Part shown: positions 27,501-38,025 of the stretch, piece after piece | Position numbering within the stretch: the stretch's first letter is position 1 | Layout of the letters: the number at the start of each line of letters is the position of its first letter | Assembly (NCBI RefSeq): GCF_964355755.1 | Contig: NC_092671.1 | Coordinates: 11,963,501 to 12,027,500, forward strand | Direction of reading: 5' to 3' | DNA length: 64,000 nucleotides | From: Antedon mediterranea | Lineage: Eukaryota > Echinodermata > Crinoidea > Comatulida > Antedonidae | The notes under the pieces: generated by a model | Databases searched by the model: none | What the model saw: only the letters and a program-made list of their open reading frames with translations | Told to the model about the DNA's origin: nothing | Made by a program: the position numbers and the translations under genes

Positions 27501-30500
27501 AGATGGAGATAAACCTGCACAAGAACTTGAATGAATTGAATGAAGGAGAATCACTTTAGAATTATATTAGAATCATAAAAAACCTTTAAAAAAAAATCTT
27601 CTATTACAGCTTCATTACATTTCAACTACCCAATTGTTGAATAAAAAGTCTACAGTATACAGTAGATATTATTTATTAATTATCTTTAGAATACATAGTA
27701 AAAAATGTATGCATGTATTACATTAATTAAATGAACATTACAGAATATACTGTCCTCATTTTTTATGTAATACTGTAAGACTGATTATTCTTTCTTATGG
27801 CATATAACATTGTGTCGAGGTTATTACTCTATATTGATTACTTATTATAATATCATCGCTGTCTCGGTTACCACCCACCGTAATTTGCATATTACAATTA
27901 ACAATAAAACTCAGCTACTATACACTGTTAGGTTATTCAAGTGCATTGTTGTTTACCATAATACTTAAAGCAAATATGGAAAAGCTGGATTCATGAATAA
28001 CATGCTTAAACGTATTTTAGCAATAAAATATTGGTGTATTGTGTTACGTACCTTTATAACCAAAGAATATATATAGATTTTATATTTTTAAAATATATCT
28101 TAGCACAATACAGAATATGCATATTGAATCAAACACCACCCTTCACGTTGTTTTTAACTAGCCAACTGGGCCAGTAAACCAGTTTTTTAATAACCCAAAT
28201 TCAATTCTGCTGACCATCAATTATTTTAACGTGTACTGTACATATATATAATTTACCTGTTTTGGCCAGTAATCTAACTGGGAGGTTTTACAAGCCTGTC
28301 ATGGGTTTTACTGCTCAGAGCATAGTACAGTTATTGTACTGTAACTGGAACATTATATAATAACAAAATTTATATAGGATTTGTGAAAATACTGTAACTT
28401 TGTTATGTACTTAATAATATTTTCATCTAAATAAAAACCATTGTGTAAAATGTTTTGTGCTGCTTTCGATGAGTAGTCATAACAATTTTATGGACTTTGC
28501 TTTTTTACAATAGAGTTTGGCCAACGCAAGGCATAAAATTCAATTCTCACCAATTGGATTGTGACACTCTCTGAGAACATTTAAAACAGATTTAATTATG
28601 TTTTTGGTTTGGTAGACAATACAAATTGAAATTCTGTCTTGGTATGGAATGAATGCAGATTATTATTACCAACTAACTTAACATGAAATAGGTGCCAACA
28701 GGTACTGATGGAATTAGTGAGACAGTACCTTTACGGACAAGGAATATTCCAAATCTATTGAATATTGATACACCCTGTACCAGGCCTATACTGTAGATAT
28801 CATTCATTTAATAGTGTTTAATAAATCCATTATGAATATCAAACTATTTTATACAAATTATACAAAAATATTAACCTTACTCTTCACCTCAATATAGGTA
28901 CTGATGGAATGAGTGGGATAGTACCATTGAATATTGATACACCCTGTACTAGGCCTATAGATATTTGAGCTATCAATGATTATCATCATTAATAGTTGAA
29001 TAGTAATCTGTTTAATAAATCCATTATGAATATCAAACTATTTTATACAAATTATACAAAAATAGTAACCTTACTCTTCACCTAAATAGGTACTGATGGA
29101 ATGAGTGGGATAGTACCATTGAATATTGATACACCCTGTACTAGGCCGCCTATAGATATTTGAGCTATCAATGATTATCATCATTAATAGTTGAATAGTA
29201 ATCTGTTTAATAAATCCATTATGAATATCAAACTGTACAAATTACACAAGATTAGTAACCTTACTCTTCACCTAATTTGCATAATGACCTAGTACTGTAC
29301 AAGCAGTATCTTCAGGTCATTGAAAACCACAGTTTTATACTGGCATTCAACTGAACCAATGATCACAATATTGTTGTTTCTAGGTCACTGGTCAAACTCA
29401 TTATGGCAAGGTGAGAAGGAAAAATGTCAATCTCTAGTTTTTCTACAGTATAATAACAATACTACTATAGCCTTCAAATATACCTGTACACAATAACATC
29501 CTTTTCTGAACATGTATTTTTGCAGTATGTTGCATCATCGATATGTGCAAAAAAAGTTGAATGCATTTGATTTGTAATTCCTAGCACAAAGTGACTGCAC
29601 CCTCTAATATTTCGTTTGGATATTTCTACCTTTGAAGAACAAAACATTGATACAGTAATAGAATTTAAAGAATAATCTATCTAATGTATAACTATATTCA
29701 AAAACAGCAAATTTATTATGATTTTAACGAAAACTATGGCAACATGAAAGAATTTTTGTCTTTATTAGCCTCATTACTAATATTAAGTTCCCTCGGAACA
29801 GCCAGGATAGGATTGAAATTAATATTCCTATGAATATTGCACAAAGAAATCCTATAAATTTGATACCTAGGTAAAAAACTCTGGAATGTGAGTAATCAAT
29901 TGTTTCAAATTTCCTACAGTGGAATTTGAACTTTATAAAACTGTGTTATTGCATGCTGTAAACACAATTCCACAGAGCTAATTAATGTACAAATAGGATT
30001 ATATTAAGTAGCTAATTGTGAACAATGCTGAAACAAAATACTGCCTCATTTGAAACCAGGAATCATTACTGATGCCCAGATATAAATACTGTATTATGTA
30101 GCCCATAGTTGGTCATACATTTAGGGTAGGTGTTAAGGACGATCCTAATTACTGTACACAATACTTGAGCCATTCTTTTATGGATGGGCTAGAGGTGTGG
30201 TGACTCCGCCCCTCCATTCTCTACAGCAATTGCTACTTTACTGAATAACAAAGGCTAAAGTCAATATATTTTTAAGAACATTAAATCAAGGATTTTAATT
30301 AATTATTATTTCATATTCAATTGAATATGTCACATGTTTAAACTGTAGCATCTAACCCGGGAGGTGTTTTCACCTCCCTGTTCTAACAGTACATACTGTA
30401 GATCATTCTATTCAACCTTAAAGCCTAGTTCTTACTACTGTACTGTACCTGTACCGTATTTATGATTCAATTTAGCATTTGGCCTAATATTTTCAATGAA

Positions 30501-33500
30501 GAAAATAATGCACAACTTTTAAATACTAGTACAGTACTTCATAAAATGTTAGTACAGTACATCACAAACACAGTTTTATATGGCTAAGTTTTTAAGGCTA
30601 TGACGATTGGTAACATCATATGGGTACGCAATATTATATTGCAGCTGTACCCTTCTCTCCTAGGGACTTGGTCAATATTTGTTCAGCATTTATAAAACTC
30701 AGCAAACACTTGGCTATAGGAACAGTTCTTTCATTTGATATTCAGATATATCTATGTTTTGTTCAGTCTCTTGTGTATGTCCTGTTTTACACAAAAGACT
30801 TTTTGTACAGTGTGCTTCCATGTCAGCCATTGTAAGCTTATGCAATACATTTTTATAATATTAAATAAAAATTATTAAAAGTGCTCAATAAAGTTTAACT
30901 AGCAATAATTTTGAAGTTTGTATAATTCATTCAAATATTCAAAGATATCTATCCACTGTCTACAGTTTCCAAACAATTTAAATGTTCAGAAATACAAGTG
31001 TATGTTGACTGTAAATTAAATTTGAAATTCCTGGCCTGCATGTTCATCAGATAACCAGCATGGTGTCCAAGGTCATCTACAATCACATGTCATGAGGTGG
31101 AGATGGAGACAGCTGGCTAGCACTAGGCCTACAGTATGAAATTATCTTCAGTACTCTAAAATTGTCATACTGTAAAATTAACCTTATAGTTACTGTACAG
31201 TATAAATATATAGATACAGTAAACCTTTATCAATTTATCAAATGCATGAATATACTATGCAAAGTATATATAAAGAGTAGACTACTGCAGGGACAGTGTT
31301 TATCTTCTATATATTGCACAGGTTTGTTAAAGTATTTGTGAAATATTTCAATAAGCAGTGACCCAGAATGTATTACTTCACTGTGACACAACAAGAATTA
31401 TAAGAACCAACTTGAAATAGTTCTTTAACAATGAAAGGAATGTATGCTTTCTTAAGAAAATAAGTATGACTCAACTACTTACTGTAATAATACAGTATGA
31501 GTAAAAAATGATGTAATTCATAGTTTATCTTTTGTATACACATATCAAAACAAATTGGTAGTGGTAGGTGGATGGATGTGAAGGCTGGACTCTTTCCTCC
31601 ACTGTATGTAGTCATTTCAAATTCAATTAGCCTACAGTATGTTTAACCAATACAGCCAATATTGTTTATACATACATAGCATTAAATGTAACATTTGAAT
31701 AATTATCCTTGTTTAGATCTTTTTCCTGTATTAAAGAACGTCTACTGTACAGTATAACATACAAAGGTCAGTTTAATTAGATAATGATAAATCATAGGAG
31801 TTAAGTAAATAGTACTTTGAACTCCAATCAAGTCAGTTTGTGTACAGTACACTTTTTGGTCCTCTTGCAAATTGATATGCTCTACTAAACCATTATGACA
31901 CATCCTTGAGGTATGTCAATTTTTCAGGCTGAAATATTTTAATTGAAATTACATCCTGACAAAGAATGAAAAACAACCAATGAAAAAGACAATTTCTAAC
32001 ACATCTGTGGACTATGATTATTAATGTTACGAAATATTGTATGATTTAATATTACTATGGTAAACTTCTATTCAGAGGACACCTCTATTGAGAGGACTCG
32101 CTCTGCTAAGCACAAAAAGTGTCTGTCTATTATATAATAGTGAACACTGTATATAATTGAGTTTAAAAAATAAATTATAAAGTATTTTTTATTAGAAACT
32201 GATATTTTTTAATGTCATGTCTTATTATTATGTAACATTTTTTGACAGTAAACATACATGTGATCACATTACAGTCATGTTGACGAAAATATGATACGAT
32301 ATGGTCAGTAGAACTTAATCATGGATGGAGCTATAAATTTAATATTTTAATTAATTTTGTTTATAGTTCTGCTTAATGATTTAATCAATTGTACATGTGA
32401 ATAACATTATGTCACATGGTAAATTAATTATAATTTACAATGTCAGTTACATAGAAGATGGAATTATTTATATAGTATAATATAATTTAATAAATACAAT
32501 TCTACTACTACAATATATTGAGAGAGATCACAATACAAGGATATGGATACTGGTTTACCAATAAATGTTTGACTAATAGTAATACTGTAGATAGTGGTGG
32601 TAGCAGTAGTCAAAACTATACCAGCAGTATATCAATATTAATGGAGTAAGCAACAGGTAAGTATGGTGACTAATGCATATCTACATTCACTATCTTACCA
32701 AACATCCTACCCATATAATGATGACACCAGAAAGAACAGCCAACATTTCTGAATATATCATCAACAATACTAGTAAATTTATCTTCAGTTATAATACAAT
32801 ATCTTACCTTATTTCTTAGATTCCAAAAAGGTTGAAATAATTCCTATCATTTATTGAAAAGTAACTGGTATTAACAGCAAACTGCACACGCCTAACGCAT
32901 TCCAGTGACTAGGTATATCTCACAATTGGACTAAAGAATGCTGGCCAACCACAGCAGTTGTTTTTGCATTATTCTATGAATATTCATGAATGGGGTCATT
33001 CCCACACAATACCAAACCACTGAATCAAGAGCTTGGTATTAAAATTTCACAATTATTTATTGTCTACAGAGACTGTACCATTATTAAAAATAGGGGGTTT
33101 GCTATATATAAGTGAAATTACCTGTATGTTATCATAGACTAATAATAGAATTTATATAGGTGATCTATACAACTATTCACTACCAATCTAATAAATATAA
33201 TTGTATCCCAACGCTATTGTAGTATTCGATACAATATCGGTCAACTACTGCAATTTGAATAATTCAATTTTTAATGTATATTGCAGGTATATGTGAACTG
33301 TTGTGGCAGCGACTTTTAATTAATTTTTATTTAAACAAAACCTAACCACGAAACCATAGCTCTATGCATATAGCTCTGGCATATAATAGTAGAGAATGAG
33401 CAATTGCAAAAATGTTTAATATTGATAATAGATATAAACATAATAGATAGATAAGCCATCTCATTTTGTTGGTTGACCATGGTGGTCAATTGTATTACAC

Positions 33501-36500
33501 AATGTGTGTACATTTACCTAATATTTGTAAACAAAACATAAACAGTACCAAAGTGATAATTTCTATAGTATGTTGAGTCAGATTAATTGTTTGGTTAGAT
33601 TATTCAACAGTTATTTTCTTCCCACTCAATTACCCTATTCAGAATTAATCACGGTTTTTGGCAATGATCAAGATTTTGGATTATGATGTCATCGATCTCA
33701 ATAAGTAAAAACCTACACACAAGGCCCACTCTGTTAATAGAAAACAATTCAAAACGACAATAAGCAACTTTAAAAAGATAGCATCAACTTGATTTAAAGC
33801 TGGAATTTCTTCAACAAAGAAGTATAGTACTATATCCTAAATTAGTTATACAATTGGGTAATCTGTGGTTACCCTTAAACCTCACATAAACAAACATAGA
33901 AGAGGTAGTGTACAGTGTGGACTCTCCCAATATATCAGACTATCTGAAAACCAAACTCACTTCTAAAACCAGAGGTCTGAAGGTGCCAAATTATTTGTTA
34001 AAATTAAAAACACATTTTGAATACCAACACTTCTGGAAAATCAGATTAGAAGCTGAAATATAGTACTGTATGTTTTATAATTATGAGCATAAAAAAAAAT
34101 CTTCTCTTCACTGTAATTTTTTCAAATAATTTAAAAACTAGAGGAAAGGGATTTTTACAGTAGGATACCATTTGAACCAGACAATCCACTGAATAAAGTT
34201 TTAATACTCAAAATAGTTCTACAGCTTCGATCTGATGATCAGCCAACATTCCTGACCCATATTATTTAATATAATAAGTATTTTTAAGTATTTATGAAGA
34301 AGAATCAGTAAGTAATCATATTGACTAATTCACCAAGAATTTGAGAAGAGGGATCAAACTCGTTTGATAGTAATTTACACAAAATCTGCGGGATTATTCC
34401 CTACTGGCATGAATCACATCCTAACAGGAAGCACTCAATAGTTTAATAAGTTCCTGAATTACCTATTTCAAACTACCTGAGAAAATAGAAACTATTGATT
34501 TTAAAAAGTACACATATTAATAGTTGAAAATACTAGAATGATATTGTTTGTGTACAGTATTTAAGTATGAATACAAATCATTGCTTAGACTACTGCATAG
34601 TATTAAGTTGAATCTGCATTTAATACATTTTTCGTAACCAAACAAAGTGTCCTTTTATTAGGAGTGTCTCCTCAATAGAGGTTGGTTGTATTGTTAAAAC
34701 CTTTATTTCTTATAGTGTTCCACGTGAAAGTTTCACAATTAGGAGACAGGGATTACTAGATTACTGTAACATATTAAGGATGATTAGAACCAGCCAAAAC
34801 TCATTAATAATAAACACAAAAGAAGTTTAAAATTAAAAAAAAAGTTGATACAAACTGAAGGTCCTGATTATATAGACACTCTAATGAGAAATAATTCTAG
34901 AGATTAGCACTTAACTCAACATCTCAGTATTGTCATATTGTTCATTGTAGTTTTTATTGATTTCTCAATTCAAACAGTATGTTATAAAGAACTGAATTAA
35001 GGACCATTCAAATTTATTAGTGCACTAAAAACCAAGGCCGGGCTCGTTCACACACCAATACAACATTGGATATATACATGATTATTTTTACCTTGTATAA
35101 GTAATTATTCTTTACCAAAATCCATTTTACTCTCCAGGGTCCTCAAAAATCTTATACGTTGTATTATATTTTTGAAATAAAATAATTTAGGCCATCATGG
35201 AATCTGATCAGACCTTACCATACAAGACTAGCAGTAAGTATGAACCTACCCATATGACACACTACGGTCTGTTCAATTTCTTTTAAGAATAAATAAAGAG
35301 GACTTTAACACAATACTTACTGTTAGGTATCGTATATTTCGGTGTATAAGTCGCACCTGTGTATAAGACGCACCCCCAACTGAGAGTAAAATATCGGTAT
35401 TTTTTATATCGTCGATGTATAAGACGCACCTTATATTTCATCAAAACAATGTTTTTTTAAATTGTAATCAATATTATTGTAATAATATATTTTGTTATAT
35501 CTACAACGGCGTCCTTTATTTAGGTTTTTCCTTACCTAGGCTCGGCCGCGCCCAGCCTCAACAAGTTCTTTTTAACTTGTTATTCATGAGTTTCGCCGCA
35601 ACATCGAGTGCATGACCGTGTGTGTAACACGCACGTGTGTGGGCTAGCCTCGCTCGATTATTTCGAGAGGGCGCACGTTTTCACGGACAATCGTATTCGA
35701 TTAGTATCTATGTATCCGAGAAGTGTGTACGCTAGGTCCATGCTATAATCACCTGGAGAATATACTAGTCGAATACCGTACACCATGTGGCCACCAAAAG
35801 AAGGGCTTGCCCTTGGGGTACGGCGATCGTGCGTATAACTACTGTATAAATAAATACTATTCCAATCGTACATAAACGTTTACAAATGAAATTTTATCGG
35901 AGCGCCATAATGAACAAATCTTTTCATCATATTTAGTATAACATCATGCTAAAATGACTTGAAAACTAGGCAGAAGCAGGTTGCCGTTACGTTAACTTTA
36001 GTTACTGTAGCTAGGCCTAGCCTACTCAGGCCTAGCAAACGAGGTGACGATAGCCTAGGCCTAGGCCTATGTACAATCTGTGTGGTGAGGCATTTATGTT
36101 CGGTGTATAAGACGCACCCTTAATTTAGAGGTCAAATTTGCGTGTCAAAAGTGCGACTTATACACCGAAATATACGGTAAGACCATAAAATGGCGACTAA
36201 GCAAATATCTCCAACAGCAATATAAGTATAATAGTTGTGAGTTCAGTTTATCTACTATTATATATATTGAATTGATGCTTTTCGCCAGTGTTTGTATTAA
36301 ATCTCTTTGAATTTAAAAATACTCCACATTCTTTGAGCATGCTTCAGTGATTCTCTAAGAAGGATTCTCAACAGTTAGGCTTAGTAAACAAGAATTAGTT
36401 AGTCAATCATAATTCTTTTCAAACTGTATACCAAAGACTACAGGCAAAAAAAAACATGGCAGTCAAAAAGTTCAAATGGAGAGAATTTAAATAGTTTGAA

Positions 36501-38025
36501 ATTGTTGTTCAACTGTTTATGACATTCTTAAACTGAAATTAGTATATATTATATGCTTCTTAAAAATATTATGGTACTAGTAATTGATTAGTTAAAATTA
36601 TTAAGTAAATTCTAATTATGACAACCTCATGCCAACGCAACAAATAGTCGTCTTTGTTTAGTTTCACAGCAAAGTGTCACCTTAACATGGCCGTCTCCGT
36701 CCCAAAGGAGGGGTTCTGCTGTAAGCATACACAAAAAAAAGGTTGTATGGTTTTACAGCGGCAAGATTTCAAAATCAATATTATTTACCAACCACTTTTG
36801 AATGAACAGTATGTTACTGTAGTGTCTGTGAGACAGAAAGGCAATTGTGTATGGACTTAAAATATTAATAAAATAATAAAAATCTAGCTTATTTATAAAA
36901 TCAAACTAAATCCAATTCAAATCCAATGAACTAAATGACACACTTTTGAATGGTAACCAACAAAATAACATGAATTCATTTGATTGAGCCACCAAAAATT
37001 CTATGAGAATGCAATCAACATTCCCTATTGTTTTTAACAGCAACATAAATTTTGAACCCTTGGGACCTCAAGAAAATGCTCATATTGGAATACTATCCGG
37101 TTGTCAGATTGTTTTGTATTGGGAGATTGAATTGACTAGTTGGCATAGAGGTGAGGTAGCTTAAAAAATAAATGTTTAGTCTTTCCCTTCACTATAGAAA
37201 GTTATATCATGGTAAATATGTTCACTCATTCACTGTTATATACCATGAAAAATAAACAGCCAAAACAGATAACATCAATACATTAAATTATATAGAAAAA
37301 CAGCAACAATTTTATACATTCTTTTAAAATTACGAGTTATAGTCTTCAAGTAAATTAGATGTCATCAATCTGACAAATTTGATGTCATACTGTATCACTA
37401 CCATATTTGGGAATATCACTACCATATTTGGGTTCATCACACTTTTTGTGTCAAACTAGTCTGATATTGTAGACAGAGCTTTACATTACAATATATTTTT
37501 AACTTTTCAGTATTTTTCCCCAAAAACCTACTTACTTTACAGTGATTTCGACCAAGTTACAAACTCCTATTTGTTCAATAATCCAACAATCACAGTTGTT
37601 ATTCCTACCTGCTTAATATTAATATGCAAGTTCAAATATCAAATATTTTAAATGTTGTTATTAGACCACGTGCTGAGTGAAGCAAAAGAATTAAACCCCT
37701 GGAAAATGCTGCAGCGCTAATGCACCCCTGGACACACATCAGTGGCCATGTTGAACAAGTGCCATTATAAAAGGACCAATCAGAAAGCTTAAAGAAAAGC
37801 ATTGAGGTTTGAAATTATGGTAACAATCAGGTGGTTATTGGTTATTGAATTGCAATAATTGATAACAATTAATCGATTATCTTTACAACAGGCCCATCGA
37901 CATGTTATCTCTGAATTCACAATCGAAAACGTCATTAGAATAACGAGCACACGGAGATGCTTACCAGTATTTCTGCTCGCAATTAATTCTTTCAAAAAGA
38001 ATGTAGAGAAAGGAATCGGATACAT
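2769..38025 (-). CDS. TJP1: ZO-family tight-junction scaffold (MAGUK with ZU5 domain), whole gene
   Basis: This is a zonula occludens-type membrane-associated guanylate kinase homologue. The family links claudins and other junction proteins to actin at the cytoplasmic face of epithelial junctions. Coding exons from 5' to 3' are 38025-37965, 25413-25236, 23975-23846, 20567-20526, 20267-20143, 19540-19438, 19205-19017, 18119-17950, 17754-17597, 16453-16393, 15977-15589, 15341-15122, 14958-14807, 14630-14580, 14307-14212, 11922-11852, 11339-11126, 11036-10939, 10630-10421, 10217-9128, 8407-8161, 7389-7339, 3579-3371, 3163-3020 and 2875-2769. All junctions are GT-AG, all phases agree, and the total is divisible by three (about 1521 residues). 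Domain order is PDZ1-PDZ2-PDZ3-SH3-GUK-acidic-coiled coil-ZU5, as in ZO-1. The C-terminal DHF is a ZO hallmark. Only the first exon is doubtful. Invertebrates usually have a single gene of this type, so the TJP1 symbol means the family rather than strict orthology. Confidence 0.93.
3580..7338 (-). other. TJP1: ZO intron (3.8 kb) upstream of ZU5 exons
   Basis: Apart from the MITE-like element near 3.9 kb, this stretch is AT-rich with no exon-like reading frame flanked by suitable splice sites. Short ORFs on either strand show no protein-like composition. Confidence 0.6.
3879..4013. mobile_element. Small MITE-like element with GCTTGGTTCCCA termini
   Basis: Imperfect terminal inverted repeats: GCTTGGTTCCCAATAGGA on the left and the complement of TCTAGTGGGAACCAAGC on the right. 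It is about 135 bp long, has no ORF, and lies in the large intron before the ZU5 exons. The superfamily is not recognised. Confidence 0.5.
7339..8407 (-). CDS. TJP1: ZO pre-ZU5 linker exons
   Basis: Two exons (8407-8161 and 7389-7339) encode a basic, Ser/Tyr-rich linker: [51 protein letters not shown] and then [17 protein letters not shown]. No folded domain is present. The 51-nt exon is phase 2 at both ends, so it could be skipped without a frameshift. Acceptors are TTTCTTGTAG and TTCTTACAACTAG. The tail joins the ZU5 exon across a 3.8-kb intron. Confidence 0.84.
8878..8880 (-). CDS. TJP1: Possible 3-nt microexon (ATG) between the large exon and the next
   Basis: On the minus strand a strong acceptor (TTTATTTTTTGCTACAG) is followed after only ATG by a strong donor (GTAAGTAATC). 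The neighbouring junction is phase 1, so inclusion changes EGP to EDGP and keeps the frame. It could be a real microexon, a recursive splice site, or chance. Confidence 0.28.
9128..10217 (-). CDS. TJP1: Large ZO exon with E/R-rich coiled coil and disordered tail
   Basis: This 1090-nt exon encodes about 363 residues. After [19 protein letters not shown] there is a run of about 80 residues made almost wholly of Glu, Arg, Lys and Gln ([23 protein letters not shown] and similar), predicted to be a single charged helix or coiled coil. A Pro/Ser/Thr-rich disordered stretch follows ([24 protein letters not shown]). Vertebrate ZO-1 has an actin-binding region in this interval but no comparable E/R helix that I recall. 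The end (RLQEG) continues into 8407-8161. Confidence 0.9.
10421..10630 (-). CDS. TJP1: ZO acidic exon after GUK
   Basis: A 70-codon exon, phase 0 at both ends, encodes an acidic, Ser/Tyr-rich segment: [45 protein letters not shown] and [16 protein letters not shown]. This corresponds to the acidic region that follows GUK (U6/acidic domain) in ZO-1. That region contributes to occludin binding and carries many phosphorylation sites. There is no folded domain. Splice sites are a T-rich acceptor and GAC|GTAAGT. Confidence 0.88.
10939..14958 (-). CDS. TJP1: ZO hook and guanylate-kinase-like exons
   Basis: Six constitutive exons: 14958-14807, 14630-14580, 14307-14212, 11922-11852, 11339-11126 and 11036-10939. 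The first encodes the basic hook ([17 protein letters not shown]). The second gives [11 protein letters not shown]. The GUK domain follows: [19 protein letters not shown], then an acidic insert, [40 protein letters not shown], and finally WVSDVS. The nucleotide-binding loop reads FGPLADIA and lacks the GxxGxGK of active guanylate kinase, so the domain is a protein-binding module, as in other ZO proteins. In vertebrates this region binds occludin and alpha-catenin. Confidence 0.92.
12908..13402. mobile_element. 495-bp non-autonomous DNA element with TTAA target duplication
   Basis: Terminal inverted repeats AGATGTATTGTCCCT and AGGGACAATACATCT are exact over about 15 bp, and the element is flanked on both sides by TTAA (12904-12907 and 13403-13406). 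TTAA duplication is the signature of piggyBac and Kolobok transposons. There is no transposase ORF, so it is a MITE or deletion derivative. It sits in the intron between the GUK exons at 14212 and 11922. Confidence 0.75.
13816..13839 (-). CDS. TJP1: Possible 24-nt cassette microexon in the GUK region
   Basis: A 24-nt segment between a pyrimidine-rich tract ending GGAAAG and a donor AAAG|GTACCT would add eight in-frame residues (FIHPPAKK). Both neighbours are phase 1 and the segment keeps phase 1, so inclusion or skipping leaves the frame intact. It would lie in the acidic insert of the GUK domain. The acceptor is weak (AAAG rather than CAG). Only transcript data could settle it. Confidence 0.3.
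15122..15341 (-). CDS. TJP1: ZO SH3 exon
   Basis: A 220-nt exon encodes most of the SH3 domain, model residues about 536-608: [20 protein letters not shown], then [29 protein letters not shown] and GIIPNNSR. The final IIPN...R motif is where the MAGUK SH3 leads into the hook that packs on GUK. The order directly after PDZ3 is the classic MAGUK core. Splice sites are TTTTGTTACAG and CG|GTAAGT. Confidence 0.94.
15589..15977 (-). CDS. TJP1: ZO PDZ3 exon
   Basis: A single 389-nt exon encodes a Pro/Tyr-rich preamble with a duplicated PxPSYDPPA motif and then all of PDZ3: [50 protein letters not shown] and [15 protein letters not shown]3 is part of the PDZ3-SH3-GUK supramodule, which in vertebrates binds JAM and occludin. 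Acceptor TTCTTTAATTCAG and donor GTAAGA are good. The carboxylate-binding loop is GKSIGLQL where ZO proteins commonly have a GxSVGL-type loop. Confidence 0.93.
16393..17754 (-). CDS. TJP1: ZO inter-PDZ proline-rich linker exons
   Basis: Exons 17754-17597 and 16453-16393 encode a disordered linker of about 73 residues between PDZ2 and PDZ3. It is dominated by Pro, Glu and Asp, with a short internal repeat (EEPEEPEEP) made by tandem copies of a 9-nt unit, and ends in LHVKPQPE. No folded domain is visible. The phases (2-in/1-out, then 1-in/2-out) fit both neighbours. The vertebrate equivalent is Ser/Arg-rich and phosphorylated; the proline-rich composition here could bind SH3 or WW domains, but that is inference. 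Confidence 0.85.
17950..19205 (-). CDS. TJP1: ZO PDZ2 exons
   Basis: Exons 19205-19017 and 18119-17950. The first finishes PDZ1 and gives an acidic/Gly linker, then the PDZ2 start ([20 protein letters not shown]) and a helix with [15 protein letters not shown]. The second continues [19 protein letters not shown] and a lysine-rich run ([16 protein letters not shown]). In vertebrates PDZ2 mediates ZO-ZO dimerisation by strand swapping and connexin binding. The linker between PDZ1 and PDZ2 is much shorter here than in ZO-1, where a basic Arg/Ser-rich segment lies between them. Confidence 0.9.
18253..18421. mobile_element. Foldback MITE with CCCTTTCACACAG termini
   Basis: The left end GCCCCTTTCACACAGAGC and right end CTGTGTGAAAGAGTCC are inverted. 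The interior contains a second inverted pair around GGTAATATTACCGTC, and is GC-richer than the flanks. About 170 bp, no ORF, within the intron between the two PDZ2 exons. TIRs of this kind occur in several DNA transposon superfamilies; I do not assign one. Confidence 0.6.
19438..20567 (-). CDS. TJP1: ZO PDZ1 exons
   Basis: Three exons (20567-20526, 20267-20143, 19540-19438) encode PDZ1, roughly residues 127-216 of the model. The 42-nt exon gives the first strand ([11 protein letters not shown]). The next carries the carboxylate-binding loop and [15 protein letters not shown], followed by [18 protein letters not shown]. The third gives [21 protein letters not shown] and the last helix and strand. 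In ZO proteins PDZ1 binds claudin C-termini. The GFGI loop and the aligned spacing make the assignment firm. Confidence 0.93.
23576..23640 (+). tRNA. Degenerate tRNA-Ala(AGC)-like sequence, probably SINE-derived
   Basis: An A box-like GTGGTCTAGTGGTAGAGC, an anticodon arm TCTGC-CTAGCAA-GCAGA with AGC in the anticodon place, and a weak B box (AGTTCAAGTC) are in order and spacing like a tRNA. The acceptor stem does not pair well, so it is a pseudogene or the head of a tRNA-derived SINE. A MITE begins about 27 bp downstream. Confidence 0.45.
23667..23821. mobile_element. MITE of the TGTTCAGAC family, copy 1
   Basis: Termini TATGTTCAGACTCACAGCG and the complement of CACCGTGAGTCTGAACATA form inverted repeats of about 25 bp. 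About 155 bp long with no ORF. It shares its terminal motif with the element at 39992-40130 and ends just before the N-terminal ZO exon at 23846. Confidence 0.65.
23846..25413 (-). CDS. TJP1: ZO N-terminal exons upstream of PDZ1
   Basis: Two exons (25413-25236 and 23975-23846) encode about 103 residues before PDZ1. The first is a charged, probably helical stretch ([20 protein letters not shown] and onward, through a [10 protein letters not shown] segment). The second is Gly/Arg/Ser-rich and basic (SFFRKKRGQ). Acceptors are strong (TTTTTCTCCACAG and GTCTTTTCAG) and donors are GTAAGT and GTAAGA. The phases are 1-in/2-out and 2-in/0-out. Vertebrate ZO-1 isoforms usually start close to PDZ1, so this longer N-terminus is lineage-specific or alternative. 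Function is unknown. Confidence 0.8.
28701..29277. repeat. Tandem repeat, about 192-bp unit, three copies
   Basis: Units start with GGTACTGATGGAAT at 28701, 28897 and 29089 and end with CCTTACTCTTCACCT. Each has TTGATACACCCTGTAC and TCCATTATGAATATCAAACT in the same order. Copies 2 and 3 are the most alike and carry an extra ATCAATGATTATCATCATTA block; copy 1 is more diverged. Noncoding, inside the first ZO intron. Confidence 0.9.
35331..36176. mobile_element. 846-bp DNA element with long TIRs (GTGTATAAGTCGCAC)
   Basis: The left end CGTATATTTCGGTGTATAAG (continuing TCGCAC) is repeated as an exact inverted copy at the right end. The related motif GTATAAGACGCACC recurs in direct orientation near 35362 and 35418 and again near 36105. 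The interior is GC-richer than the intron, and no transposase is visible. It is a non-autonomous DNA transposon; the target duplication is unclear (possibly TA). Confidence 0.72.
37965..38025 (-). CDS. TJP1: Candidate first coding exon of the ZO gene
   Basis: An ATG-led stretch reads [20 protein letters not shown] plus one base, then a good donor (CTG|GTAAGC). Its phase 1 end fits the phase 1 acceptor of the next exon at 25413, giving ...RNT-E-TEHTP. The stretch has no recognisable domain. The choice rests on phase and donor quality only. It implies a first intron of about 12.5 kb, which is usual for ZO genes. An alternative upstream or alternative first exon cannot be excluded. Confidence 0.42.

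Larger units (their letters stand above)
25414..37964 (-). other. TJP1: Long first intron of the ZO gene
   Basis: A 12.5-kb AT-rich intron with no further exon that I can support. It contains a three-copy tandem repeat (28701-29277), a TIR element (35331-36176), many short palindromic GTACTGTACAGTAC-like runs and dispersed decayed repeats (for example near 32.06 and 34.65 kb). Short ORFs look random. Confidence 0.5.

Noticed and set aside
28701-29277. CRISPR-like array
   Set aside because: Large diverged 192-bp units in an animal intron with no separate spacers; an ordinary tandem repeat.
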